Made by a program: the position numbers and the translations under genes | NCBI GenBank assembly: GCA_030620935.1 | Contig: JAUXIP010000106.1 | Coordinates: forward strand, 1-7,031 | DNA: 7,031 bases | Reading direction: 5' to 3' | Source: Deltaproteobacteria bacterium | Lineage (GTDB): Bacteria; Desulfobacterota_B; Binatia; UBA9968 | In this document: piece after piece, positions 1 through 5,971 of the stretch | Position numbering within the stretch: the first letter of the stretch is position 1 | Layout: every line of letters begins with the position of its first letter | The notes under the pieces: generated by a model | Told to the model about the DNA's origin: nothing | What the model saw: only the letters and a program-made list of their open reading frames with translations | Database searches by the model: none

Positions 1-410
1 GCCAGTTCCTTGGCCTCCGGGCCTAGTGTCCTGACGGCAAGGGTTTTTTCAACCGCCTTCGTTCTTTCCACTTCATCTTTTTTCTGCACCCAGATAAGGA
101 CGAGGTTCACGTTCCCTGAATCCAGTGCCCTTTGGGCAGCCTTGACAACCGGTCCATCCAGGCCATCGCAATACGTACGGGCTGCCACGAAGGTCAAAAA
201 CGTTAAGGGATCATAGGTAATCTTCATGAGTGTAGGAAGTTGACCTCGCGGGTTTCCCGGATACTTGGAACTTGGTTGTAAAGGCCATAGAAAACGATCC
301 AGAGCCCAGACCGAGCCAAACCCAAGGGTCTCGGTCCTTTGCGCTACCTCGATGATTGACTCAGGACTCGCTGTCGGGCCGATGTGAGGAAGGGCTATAC
401 CAAACTGCAT
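1..410 (-). CDS. Chimeric LLM (luciferase-like monooxygenase) N-terminus fused to DUF6448-like domain, 3' end outside window
   Basis: An uninterrupted frame of 136 complete codons runs from ATG at 410-408 to the window edge; the stop lies outside. Residues 1-79 begin MQFGIALPHIG and continue through ESIIEVAQRTETLGF and SVWALDRFLWPL to DPLTFLTFVAART. This is the first strand/helix region of flavin- or F420-dependent luciferase-like monooxygenases. From residue 80 the sequence abruptly becomes YCDGLDGPVVKAAQRALDSG, then NVNLVLIWVQKKDE and EKTLAVRTLGPEAKEL. From memory this matches DUF6448 proteins, which normally carry a secretion signal followed by an HCD-x-x-DGPVV start. The rest of the LLM barrel (family about 300 aa) is absent, so oxygenase activity is not expected. 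The DUF6448 part has lost its signal peptide, and the usual His before Cys is Tyr (Y80). No clear Shine-Dalgarno precedes ATG 410. A sigma-54-like element lies about 36 bp upstream. It could be a functional fusion, a decaying recombinant pseudogene or an assembly join. The frame is certain; family calls are from recognition, not a search. Confidence 0.72.
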   Translation of the reverse strand, partial: MQFGIALPHIGPTASPESIIEVAQRTETLGFGSVWALDRFLWPLQPSSKYPGNPRGQLPTLMKITYDPLTFLTFVAARTYCDGLDGPVVKAAQRALDSGNVNLVLIWVQKKDEVERTKAVEKTLAVRTLGPEAKEL

Positions 411-445
411 AAGAATGTTTTGATGATAAGTTGGCAGCAATTTTC

Positions 446-460
446 GCAAATCCTATGCCA
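446..460 (-). promoter_or_regulatory. Candidate sigma-54 (-24/-12) promoter for the LLM/DUF6448 chimera
   Basis: On the minus strand the sequence reads TGGCAT-AGGAT-TTGC. It matches the sigma-54 consensus TGGCAY-N5-TTGC, with the invariant GG and GC at the correct spacing. The base after TTGC is G rather than A/T. Transcription would begin near 434, leaving a leader of about 25 nt before ATG 410, a sensible geometry. No enhancer-binding site was identified, so the call rests on motif and position only. Confidence 0.4.
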
Positions 461-611
461 CAACATATTATCTTACCTACGGGGAGGACCCTTTTAAAAA
501 TGGAACTTATATTCCCGCAGACAAGAAAATGTTGGCCTTTTTTTCTTACTTTTGACATATCGTCACCGTGGAATTAGTCAGAACCACCAGTCCCTGTACC
601 CCAGAGGTCCG

Positions 612-627
612 TGGAACAGAAATTGCT
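612..627 (+). promoter_or_regulatory. Candidate sigma-54-like promoter for the U32-family gene
   Basis: The plus strand reads TGGAAC-AGAAA-TTGCT. GG and GC are at the canonical sigma-54 spacing and the -12 box TTGCT is perfect, but the -24 box has A in place of the usual C after GG. A start near 638 would give a leader of about 80 nt before ATG 717. It is weaker than the matches at 446-460 and 6311-6326. Confidence 0.28.
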
Positions 628-716
628 GCCTTTGATGCCTCGCCGAGTTGATTATTTTGGCATGACTCTCAAACCTGCTCATTCCATATCTTCGTTGCGG
701 AAAAAAGGAGAAAACC

Positions 717-1883
717 ATGAGTCTATCTGTCCCAACGACTTGGGAGAACGATTACCTTGTGCGGGTAAAAAAGTATCCCCAGGTCGGTTGGCTTTTTGGC
801 AGCCTTCCTACAGAAGTCGTTGGAAGCGGGCGACAAACTTCCCTACTCCCGGCGGTTAACCGAGATGGGGCAGCGGAGCACATTCGCCAAGCGCAGCGTC
901 TCGGGTTGAAATTCAACTACCTCATCAACACCTCTTGCCTGGGAAACCGAGAGTACACCAAGAATTTCCATCCGGCCATGCTCAAGTACATCGAATGGGT
1001 CGCTGAGCAAAACCCTGACCTGGTCACCGTAACGCTGCCTTTTATCGCCCAGATCATAAAAAAACAGTTTCCTTCTCTTAAAATCAGCGTCTCTAAATAT
1101 GCCAACGTGGACTCCCTGGCGAAGGCCAAATTCTGGGAGGACCTTGGGGCTGATGAGATTACCATTCCCGACGATAATCTCAATCGGGACTTCAAGATGC
1201 TTCGTCTGATGAGAGAGAATCTCAGCTGCGGGTTCCAGGTATTTACCAATCTGGCCTGCTTGAGAGGGTGTCCCTTTGCCCAGCACCACGCCAACCTCAC
1301 CTCCCACGGCGCTCAGCGCCACGAGGAGACCGATGGCGTCTATCTCGATTACTGCCTGGCAAACTGTAAGAACATTCGAGTGAGGAGGCCGGTGGAAATC
1401 ATCAAATCGGGATGGATACGCCCTGAAGATCTTCACCACTATGAAGAGCTGGGATTTACCAAATTCAAGCTGGTAGACCGTTCCCTAACGCCCAGGGGCC
1501 TACTGAAGAGAATCAAAGCGTACAGTGAGAGAAAATATGAAGGGAACCTGGCCGACATTATCTGCCTTCACACCCGAAAGACGGAGCACCGCTTTGCCTC
1601 AGCCGGTCTCGAAGCCAAGGAACCAGGGATCAAGGAGAAGCTGCGCCTCATGGGTGATGCCATCTTTGCCGCCGAGAAGATCCATATCGACAATCAAAAA
1701 CTAGATGGCTTCCTTGATGGAATCAAGAAAATCGATTGTCACTATGTTTCCTGTGACCGCTGTGGCTACTGCGAACGATATGCCCAACAGGCAATTACCT
1801 TTTCCGCGTCGGACAAGAAAGAGGCTCTTCGACGGTCGGATCTCTTCCTTCAAAAGATGACCTCCAGTGAGATATTCGAGTAG
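717..1883 (+). CDS. Peptidase U32-family protein, cysteine-rich, probably Fe-S
   Basis: The 388-aa product starts at an ATG with a strong Shine-Dalgarno (AAGGAG, 705-710, 6-nt spacer) and ends at TAG 1881. The layout is a U32-type TIM barrel: residues about 60-75 (GLKFNYLINTSCLG), 85-115 (LKYIEWV..., DLVTVTLP), 120-155 (SVSKYANVDSL then WEDLGADEITIPDDNL), 170-190 (CGFQVFTNLACLRGC) and 235-270 (FTKFKLVDRSLTPRGLLKRI). Cysteines cluster as C181-x3-C185, C213-x3-C217 and a C-terminal C346-x2-C349-x2-C352, with C341 nearby. Several U32 relatives are known not to be proteases but Fe-S proteins acting in O2-independent hydroxylation of ubiquinone (UbiU/UbiV) or of RNA (RlhA, TrhP). The classic U32 peptidase signature was not found, so I infer a metal-cluster protein of unknown substrate. 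It is cytoplasmic with no signal peptide, and monocistronic: divergent from the chimera and convergent with modC. Confidence 0.82.
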   Translation: MSLSVPTTWENDYLVRVKKYPQVGWLFGSLPTEVVGSGRQTSLLPAVNRDGAAEHIRQAQRLGLKFNYLINTSCLGNREYTKNFHPAMLKYIEWVAEQNPDLVTVTLPFIAQIIKKQFPSLKISVSKYANVDSLAKAKFWEDLGADEITIPDDNLNRDFKMLRLMRENLSCGFQVFTNLACLRGCPFAQHHANLTSHGAQRHEETDGVYLDYCLANCKNIRVRRPVEIIKSGWIRPEDLHHYEELGFTKFKLVDRSLTPRGLLKRIKAYSERKYEGNLADIICLHTRKTEHRFASAGLEAKEPGIKEKLRLMGDAIFAAEKIHIDNQKLDGFLDGIKKIDCHYVSCDRCGYCERYAQQAITFSASDKKEALRRSDLFLQKMTSSEIFE

Positions 1884-2003
1884 CTCGCTTTCCTTCTAAC
1901 CTGGGCAGACCTTCACCTACTTTAGAGCCAAAGCGAATCCCATCAAGAGAGGGTGTCTTATCCATAATCCGTGCGTAAGCTTGCAACACCTTAAAAACCC
2001 TGG
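1884..2003. other. Intergenic stretch between convergent genes, no gene seen
   Basis: About 120 bp follow the U32-family stop before the palindromic element. No strong hairpin with a T-run, RNA gene or ribosome-binding site was recognised. A minus-strand open frame crossing this stretch runs antisense into the U32 gene and resembles no family I know. Confidence 0.5.
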
Positions 2004-2127
2004 CCGTCGAGAAGGCGGCGGGTGCAAGGCGGCCCTATCTTACAGGCGGATCGCACCGGAGCGTACACGGTAGTACGTGAGGATGCGAGCCCGAAGCGAC
2101 AACGCAGCAACCGTCCCTTATCGACGG
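2004..2127. repeat. 124-bp imperfect palindromic intergenic element
   Basis: The outer arms CCGTCGAGAAGG (2004-2015) and CCTTATCGACGG (2116-2127) are inverted copies matching at 11 of 12 positions, and the similarity continues inward with gaps. The centre forms a second hairpin: TCGCA (2051-2055) pairs with TGCGA (2083-2087), and CGTAC (2062-2066) with GTACG (2073-2077) around an ACGGTA loop (2067-2072). The element is GC-rich, non-coding and fills the gap between the convergent U32 gene and modC, ending 9 nt beyond the modC stop. Such folded units resemble dispersed palindromic repeats of proteobacterial genomes and could act as a bidirectional terminator or mRNA 3' stabiliser. Copies elsewhere cannot be checked here. 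Confidence 0.6.
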
Positions 2128-2136
2128 ATCAGGGAC

Positions 2137-3201
2137 CTAAATGACCAGGCAAGACCTTGCTTTAATAACCAAAAAGACCTCTAGACCTTCGGCCAGTTTA
2201 AGTTTTTCTACGGCGAGTTGAGTCAGCCTTGCGTAGAAGATGGCGCCCGCCTCGATTTTCAATATCGCTTGTCCGTCCTTCACCTCGATTTTGCGGATCG
2301 TTCCCTTAAGAACATTGCCGGCTGAAATCCCTTCGGGACATCTCGTTGCCACCAGGATATCGTCTCCCCGGATACCAATCTGCAGGGAACGGTTAACAGG
2401 CCCCACGATATAAGGAATAAAAAGCTCCTGCCCGGATTCCAGACCAACTCTGCTTCTCCCCCCTTTCGAATCGGAATCGATCAACCGCACGTCGAAAACA
2501 TTTTCCAATCGGTCGTCTTCGAGACTCGATAAGACCCAGCTCGACATGAGGACTTCTTGCGGAACCCCCTGAGTCACTAAACGGCCCTGCTTTAACATGA
2601 CAACCCAGTCCGCCAGAGACAGGACTTCCGTCGGATCATGCGTCACATAGATCATTGGGATGGCGAGCTCATCCTTTACGCGGCGCAAATAGGGTAAAAT
2701 CCTCTCCTTCAGACCGATGTCCAATGACGCAAGCGGCTCATCTAAAAGCAACACTTGAGGACGCGACAGGATGGCTCGCGCCAAGGCAACCCTTTGGCAT
2801 TCCCCACCCGATAACCGAGTGACCGGCCGATCCAGGAGAGGATTGATTTCCAGCAGTTGGGTGACGTGATCTACATCCACGGCGGCGGCCCTTCCATTCC
2901 TATCCGCACCGAAAAGGATATTTTTTCTTACCGACAAGTGAGGGAAGAGCGCCGTTTCCTGGGGCACGTATCCAATAGAGCGTTTTTGAGGAGAAAGGTT
3001 AATCCCACGAGAGGATGAAAATAGAATTCTCCCGCCGATCTCGATCTCTCCCGATGAAACCTCGCGCAAACCTGCGACAGCATCCAACAGTGAAGTCTTT
3101 CCTGCGCCTGAGGGTCCGAAGATCGAGGTCACCTGAGATTCGAACGAGACATCGATGTCTAAGGAAAACTCCGCGAGAGGAATATGACATTTTAAAAGCA
3201 T
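2137..3201 (-). CDS. modC: Molybdate ABC transporter ATP-binding protein ModC
   Basis: The 354-aa cytoplasmic ATPase energises molybdate import through ModB. It shows Walker A GPSGAGKT (29-36), Q-loop Q81 within YVPQETALFPHLSV, ABC signature LSGGECQR (130-137), Walker B VLLLDEP (150-156), a D-loop-like SLD (159-161) and H-loop His188 in VTHDP. After about residue 230 follows the accessory C-terminal region. Residues about 290-354 (GNVLKGTIRKIEV, LKIEAGAIFYARLT, VFLVIKARS) form the Mop/TOBE-like oxyanion-binding domain typical of ModC, and the length is normal for that family. ATG 3201 is preceded by AGAGGA (3207-3212) and lies 12 nt after the modB stop, so the two are almost certainly co-transcribed and translationally linked. 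The stop is TAG at 2139-2137, just before the palindromic element. Tungstate as an additional substrate cannot be excluded. Confidence 0.95.
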   Translation of the reverse strand: MLLKCHIPLAEFSLDIDVSFESQVTSIFGPSGAGKTSLLDAVAGLREVSSGEIEIGGRILFSSSRGINLSPQKRSIGYVPQETALFPHLSVRKNILFGADRNGRAAAVDVDHVTQLLEINPLLDRPVTRLSGGECQRVALARAILSRPQVLLLDEPLASLDIGLKERILPYLRRVKDELAIPMIYVTHDPTEVLSLADWVVMLKQGRLVTQGVPQEVLMSSWVLSSLEDDRLENVFDVRLIDSDSKGGRSRVGLESGQELFIPYIVGPVNRSLQIGIRGDDILVATRCPEGISAGNVLKGTIRKIEVKDGQAILKIEAGAIFYARLTQLAVEKLKLAEGLEVFLVIKARSCLVI

Positions 3202-3213
3202 ATCATTCCTCTC

Positions 3214-3891
3214 TTATGCTCTGTGTTTGGCTCGGAAAAGCCACTCAGAGATCCAAACGGCTCCAAAGGCCAAACCCATCGTTATCCAGAGTAAAGTATA
3301 CGCTTCTTCGTCTTTCCCCAGCTGGACGAAATTAAAGATGGCGAGGGAAAGGGTTTGGGTTTTCCCTGGAATATTCCCCGCTACCAGGACGGTCGCTCCG
3401 AATTCACCCAGGGCCCGAGAAAAGGCCAAAAGAGAGCCCGCCACAATACCCCTTGCTGCGAGCGGGATGGTGATCCGGAAAAATATGCTGATGCCAGATA
3501 CACCTAGGGTCGCCGCAATCTGCTCCAGGCGTGGATTGACTTCAGAAAAAGACGTTCGAACGGATCGAACCAAGAGGGGAAAGGACATGACAGCCATAGC
3601 CACCAGGACCCCCTTCCAGTTGAAAACAATCTCTATCCCCTTTTCGTACAGCCAATAGCCGACCGGGCTGCGCCTGCTAAAAAGCTTCAGAAGAATAAGT
3701 CCCGTTGCCACCGGCGGCAGCACCAGAGGGAGCAGCACCAATGTCTCCAACACTCTCTTAAAAGGCCATTCCGTACGGGCCAAAAGCCAAGATACACCGA
3801 TCCCGAACGGAAGAATGAAAAGGGTGGAAGCCAAGGCAACCGACGCGGAAAAGAGGGTGATTTGCCATGCTTCGGGAAGAAACGAATCCAA
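3214..3891 (-). CDS. modB: Molybdate ABC transporter permease ModB
   Basis: The 225-aa inner-membrane permease has about five hydrophobic spans (roughly residues 10-37, 48-70, 93-110, 147-170, 198-218). The cytoplasmic coupling (EAA-type) loop is visible at about 121-145 as LEQIAATLGVSGISIFFRIT, followed by the family-typical ALGEFGATVLVAGNIPGKTQT (160-180). Length and motifs match ModB. The start is TTG (3891-3889): no ATG or GTG lies in a suitable place, the modA stop TAA is in the same frame nine codons upstream, and a GAGGA ribosome-binding site sits at 3902-3906 with a rather long 10-nt spacer. The unusual start and spacing may lower its translation relative to modA. The gene lies 24 nt after modA and 12 nt before modC in the same transcript. 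Confidence 0.94.
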   Translation of the reverse strand: MDSFLPEAWQITLFSASVALASTLFILPFGIGVSWLLARTEWPFKRVLETLVLLPLVLPPVATGLILLKLFSRRSPVGYWLYEKGIEIVFNWKGVLVAMAVMSFPLLVRSVRTSFSEVNPRLEQIAATLGVSGISIFFRITIPLAARGIVAGSLLAFSRALGEFGATVLVAGNIPGKTQTLSLAIFNFVQLGKDEEAYTLLWITMGLAFGAVWISEWLFRAKHRA

Positions 3892-3915
3892 AGTGCTTTT
3901 GTCCTCTCTCTTAAT

Positions 3916-4680
3916 TTATTCAAAAACGATAAAGCCGTATTTCCTAAAAATCGCTTTGGCCCTATCGCTCAGAAGAAAGCTCAAAAAGCTGCCTGCCGCC
4001 CCCTTTTTCCCGGATTCCTTAACCAAGGCTACGGGGTAGTTAATCTCAGGGCCTCTTTCCCTCGGCACTTCATAGACAACCCTCACTCTTCGCGAAACCG
4101 CCGAGTCCGTCCTATAGACAAATCCGACATCGACATTTCCCGACTCCACTGAGGCCAAAGTGGCGCGGGCATCTCTCACGGGGATGACCTTGTTTCTTAT
4201 TTGGCCCCAGATCCCCTCTTCTTCGAGATACAATCTGGCATAGATCCCCACAGGAACCGAGGAGGGCTCAGCCATGGCGATTCGCTTGACTTCATGCCGG
4301 AGCAGATCTGCGGGCGACCCGATGGTCAAGTGGGAATCTTTTGGAACCACCACAACCAGTGTGTTGGATAAGAGCTTCTTGCGCGAGCCGTCTTCGATAC
4401 GTCCCCTTTGCTCCAGGCTCTCCATCTTTGCTAAATCGGCGGAAATAAATAGATCCACGGGCGCCCCTTCATCGATCTGGCGCGCCAAGCTGCTCGAAGC
4501 CCCAAAATTAAAAACCACCTTTTCCCCGCTCTTCGACTCATAAGCCCTGCCGATCTCAGTCAACGCATCGGTGAGGCTGGAGGCCGCCGCGACAATAATT
4601 TCATCGGCATGGGCAGGGGAGCAAACGACGACCCCGGCAAGCAATATTCCGACCCGCCAAACCTGCTTAATTGTCTTCAA
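3916..4680 (-). CDS. modA: Molybdate ABC transporter periplasmic binding protein ModA
   Basis: The 254-aa precursor has an N-terminal signal peptide: basic MKTIKQVWR, hydrophobic core GILLAGVVV, and an A-H-A cleavage site after residue 25 giving a mature start DEIIVAAASSL. The one Cys in the signal (C20) is not in a lipobox, so export to the periplasm is expected. Oxyanion-contact motifs of the ModA family are present: AASSLTDAL (about 32-40), NFGASSSLARQI (58-69), AEPSSVPVGIYA (137-148) and VESGNVDVGFVYRTDS (178-193), whose Tyr is the usual ligand residue. Length is normal. The start is TTG (4680-4678) with a good GGGAAGGA Shine-Dalgarno (4686-4693) and 5-nt spacer; no ATG competes. It follows the Nudix gene by 37 nt, too short for an evident independent promoter, and no ModE-type palindrome is seen there. 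Confidence 0.95.
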   Translation of the reverse strand: MKTIKQVWRVGILLAGVVVCSPAHADEIIVAAASSLTDALTEIGRAYESKSGEKVVFNFGASSSLARQIDEGAPVDLFISADLAKMESLEQRGRIEDGSRKKLLSNTLVVVVPKDSHLTIGSPADLLRHEVKRIAMAEPSSVPVGIYARLYLEEEGIWGQIRNKVIPVRDARATLASVESGNVDVGFVYRTDSAVSRRVRVVYEVPRERGPEINYPVALVKESGKKGAAGSFLSFLLSDRAKAIFRKYGFIVFE

Positions 4681-4717
4681 AGGGTTCCTTCCCGAAAGAT
4701 AGAGGAACGGGCAAAGG

Positions 4718-5116
4718 TTACTGAGACAGATCCTGGCGAGTCAATCTCTCAATCAGGGGAAGGTCCCCTTCAAGAAAATCCAGCTCCTTAAGATTTTGAA
4801 CCTCGGTCCAAAGAAGTCGGCTAAAGGCGAGATTCTGTATCTCTCCCCGATAATCTTCCACTTGGAAGAAGATCAGTTCCACCTCCGCCTGCCCGGGATA
4901 AGAATGGCTGTGACGGAAAATTTCTGTTGCCGACATGATCTCTATACCCAGCTCTTCTCTCAATTCTCTCTGCAGTGCGGGAATGTACTCCTCCCCACGT
5001 TCCACCTTTCCGCCGGGAAATTCCCATTTCATAGGGAAGGCGCCGTTCTCTTTTCTCTGACAGACCAAGAGACGACCTGCACGATAAATGAGCGCTGCGA
5101 CAACTTCTATCGCCAC
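4718..5116 (-). CDS. Nudix hydrolase, MutT-like (8-oxo-dGTP diphosphatase type)
   Basis: The 132-aa cytosolic protein has a perfect Nudix box, G36-x5-E42-x7-R50-E51-L52-x-E54-E55-L-G57-I58, binding the divalent metal that drives hydrolysis of a nucleoside diphosphate linked to another moiety. The flanks MAIEVVAALIY (strand 1), LLVCQRKENGAFPMKWEFPGG and the C-terminal W103-TEVQNLKELDFL with LPLIERL resemble MutT/8-oxo-dGTPase or CTP pyrophosphohydrolase subfamilies, so a nucleotide-pool-cleaning role is likely. The substrate is not settled by sequence alone. The start is GTG (5116-5114) with AGGA at 5121-5124, only 4 nt away. It sits 31 nt after the 27-aa microprotein gene and 37 nt before modA, so it appears to be in the same transcription unit, although it has no evident link to molybdate. 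Confidence 0.9.
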   Translation of the reverse strand: MAIEVVAALIYRAGRLLVCQRKENGAFPMKWEFPGGKVERGEEYIPALQRELREELGIEIMSATEIFRHSHSYPGQAEVELIFFQVEDYRGEIQNLAFSRLLWTEVQNLKELDFLEGDLPLIERLTRQDLSQ

Positions 5117-5147
5117 AATTTCCTGCCGAAGAACAATGATAAGAAGG

Positions 5148-5231
5148 CTACTTCCTATAGGCCTCCCACCAGGCCAGGAACATTACGAGAGCTACAAGGA
5201 GAATGATTCCTAAGACGGGAACTAAAACCAT
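5148..5231 (-). CDS. 27-aa single-span membrane microprotein
   Basis: This short gene encodes MVLVPVLGIILLVALVMFLA followed by WWEAYRK and stop TAG (5150-5148). The first 22 residues form one hydrophobic membrane span; the tail WEAYRK is positively charged, suggesting an N-out/C-in orientation. ATG 5231 is preceded by a near-perfect Shine-Dalgarno, AGGGAGG (5236-5242) with a 4-nt spacer, the best in this part of the window, which is the main reason to believe so short a frame. It lies 39 nt after the 60-aa membrane protein and 31 nt before the Nudix gene, all on the same strand. I do not recognise a family; small single-span proteins often act as subunits or modulators of larger membrane complexes, but no partner is indicated. 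Confidence 0.6.
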   Translation of the reverse strand: MVLVPVLGIILLVALVMFLAWWEAYRK

Positions 5232-5270
5232 GAAACCTCCCTACAAGAAATCGCCGCCATCTGTTCTTGC

Positions 5271-5453
5271 CTATTTGATCCTGTACCCTCTGACGGCCCA
5301 TAGGAGCAAGAGCCCGAGGAAGGCGATAGTGATCCAAGGATGCGAGACAACCCAGGCCAGCACGGGTGAAGTCTTATCAATAGCAAAGTGGAAAAGATCC
5401 TTAAAAAACTCAACTATGTCGTCGAGTATCTCTATGTCGTCGAGCATATCCAT
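5271..5453 (-). CDS. 60-aa single-span membrane protein with acidic N-terminus
   Basis: The 60-aa product has an acidic amphipathic N-terminal part (residues 1-20: D, E and I/L alternate, then FFKDLF), a linker HFAIDKTSP, and one membrane span at about 30-54 (VLAWVVSHPWITIAFLGLLLLWAV), ending RGYRIK. The basic tail suggests the C-terminus is cytoplasmic. ATG 5453 follows GGGGGAGAG (GGAG at 5459-5462) with a 5-nt spacer, supporting a real gene. The N-terminus is built from two near-identical six-residue units (DMLDDI, EILDDI) from an 18-bp tandem duplication. It lies 50 nt after the 155-aa membrane protein and 39 nt before the microprotein. No family was recognised. Confidence 0.65.
   Translation of the reverse strand: MDMLDDIEILDDIVEFFKDLFHFAIDKTSPVLAWVVSHPWITIAFLGLLLLWAVRGYRIK
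5415..5450. repeat. 18-bp tandem duplication inside the 60-aa ORF
   Basis: Two adjacent 18-bp copies (5415-5432 and 5433-5450) agree at 16 of 18 positions and share TATGTCGTCGAG on the plus strand. They keep frame and encode DMLDDI and EILDDI at residues 2-13 of the 60-aa protein. This is probably a slippage-derived duplication; being a multiple of three, copy-number change would lengthen or shorten the acidic N-terminus without a frameshift. Confidence 0.85.
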
Positions 5454-5503
5454 GATCTCTCCCCCTCAAGAACAGTCCCCTGGGCGACACAAGGCATTAA
5501 GGA

Positions 5504-5971
5504 TCACAAGAAAAATCTCGTTAAGATGACAACAACCGCCGACGCGGTGAGTAGATGAAAAACCACAAAAGCAAGAGTTATCCAAAGGCGACTCCGAGCC
5601 TCGCCGTTTTCCTCTAGTCTCCACCTTGAACCTGCCAGGACTGTGGTCAACTTCACAAGGCCTACGACTAGAGGCGGAAAACTCCCCAGAAGAAATCCAG
5701 GAGTAAATTGCCCGGGACGAAGCAACACAAGACTTAATAATTGCATCGGCTCTTGAGGCACCCGAGTTAATAAGAGCGTACGGACCAGCCAAAGCAGAAT
5801 GAAGCAAAAAGAGGTGGTTTGGGACATGAACACGCCGGAATTGGGATTAGGTATGCCTTCACCGACACCAAAGGCCCACCTCTGACTTTTCGCCGCCTCC
5901 GCGACCAGGAATAAACTCACCATCCAAAGGGTTATGGAAAGGAGCAATAGTATGAAGCTTCCTATATCCAT
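5504..5971 (-). CDS. Hypothetical 155-aa multipass membrane protein
   Basis: The product is strongly hydrophobic with about four candidate spans: residues 4-24 (GSFILLLLSITLWMVSLFLV), 52-69 (TTSFCFILLWLVRTLLL), roughly 92-114 (GFLLGSFPPLVVGLVKLTTVL) and 129-152 (LWITLAFVVFHLLTASAVVV). Short polar loops lie between them (SQRWAFGVGEGIPNPNSG; SRWRLEENGEARSR). ATG 5971 is the only upstream start, because an in-frame TGA occurs seven codons before it; a clear Shine-Dalgarno is not visible and the internal M17 has none either. As the first of seven same-strand genes with 12-50 nt gaps, it probably heads the transcript that includes the Nudix gene and modABC. No family was recognised, so no function is proposed. 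Confidence 0.6.
   Translation of the reverse strand: MDIGSFILLLLSITLWMVSLFLVAEAAKSQRWAFGVGEGIPNPNSGVFMSQTTSFCFILLWLVRTLLLTRVPQEPMQLLSLVLLRPGQFTPGFLLGSFPPLVVGLVKLTTVLAGSRWRLEENGEARSRLWITLAFVVFHLLTASAVVVILTRFFL

Noticed and set aside
361..558. 65-aa minus-strand frame overlapping the chimera start
   Set aside because: It overlaps the LLM-like N-terminus in another frame and shows no family resemblance; the LLM frame is far better supported.
552..580. TTGACA box as a sigma-70 promoter for the U32 gene
   Set aside because: The -35 hexamer is perfect but the sequence at 16-18 bp spacing (TAGTCA region) is a poor -10 box.
611..859. 82-aa plus-strand frame
   Set aside because: It overlaps the true start of the U32-family gene in a different frame and lacks any domain or ribosome-binding site.
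843..1439. 198-aa open frame on the minus strand
   Set aside because: It lies antisense within the U32-family gene, whose frame has a strong ribosome-binding site and family motifs; the antisense translation shows no recognisable domain.
1795..1989. 64-aa minus-strand frame crossing the U32 stop
   Set aside because: Part is antisense to the U32 gene. The remainder reads plausibly as protein (ARIMDKTPSLDGIRFGSK) but I could not match it to a family or find a ribosome-binding site; a gene remnant remains possible.
3015..3658. Plus-strand open frames opposite modB and modC
   Set aside because: They are mirrors of well-supported ABC transporter genes, rich in Arg, Ser and Pro, with no domains.
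4681..4717. ModE-type operator before modA
   Set aside because: The 37-nt gap contains only the modA ribosome-binding site and no CGTTATAT-type palindrome.
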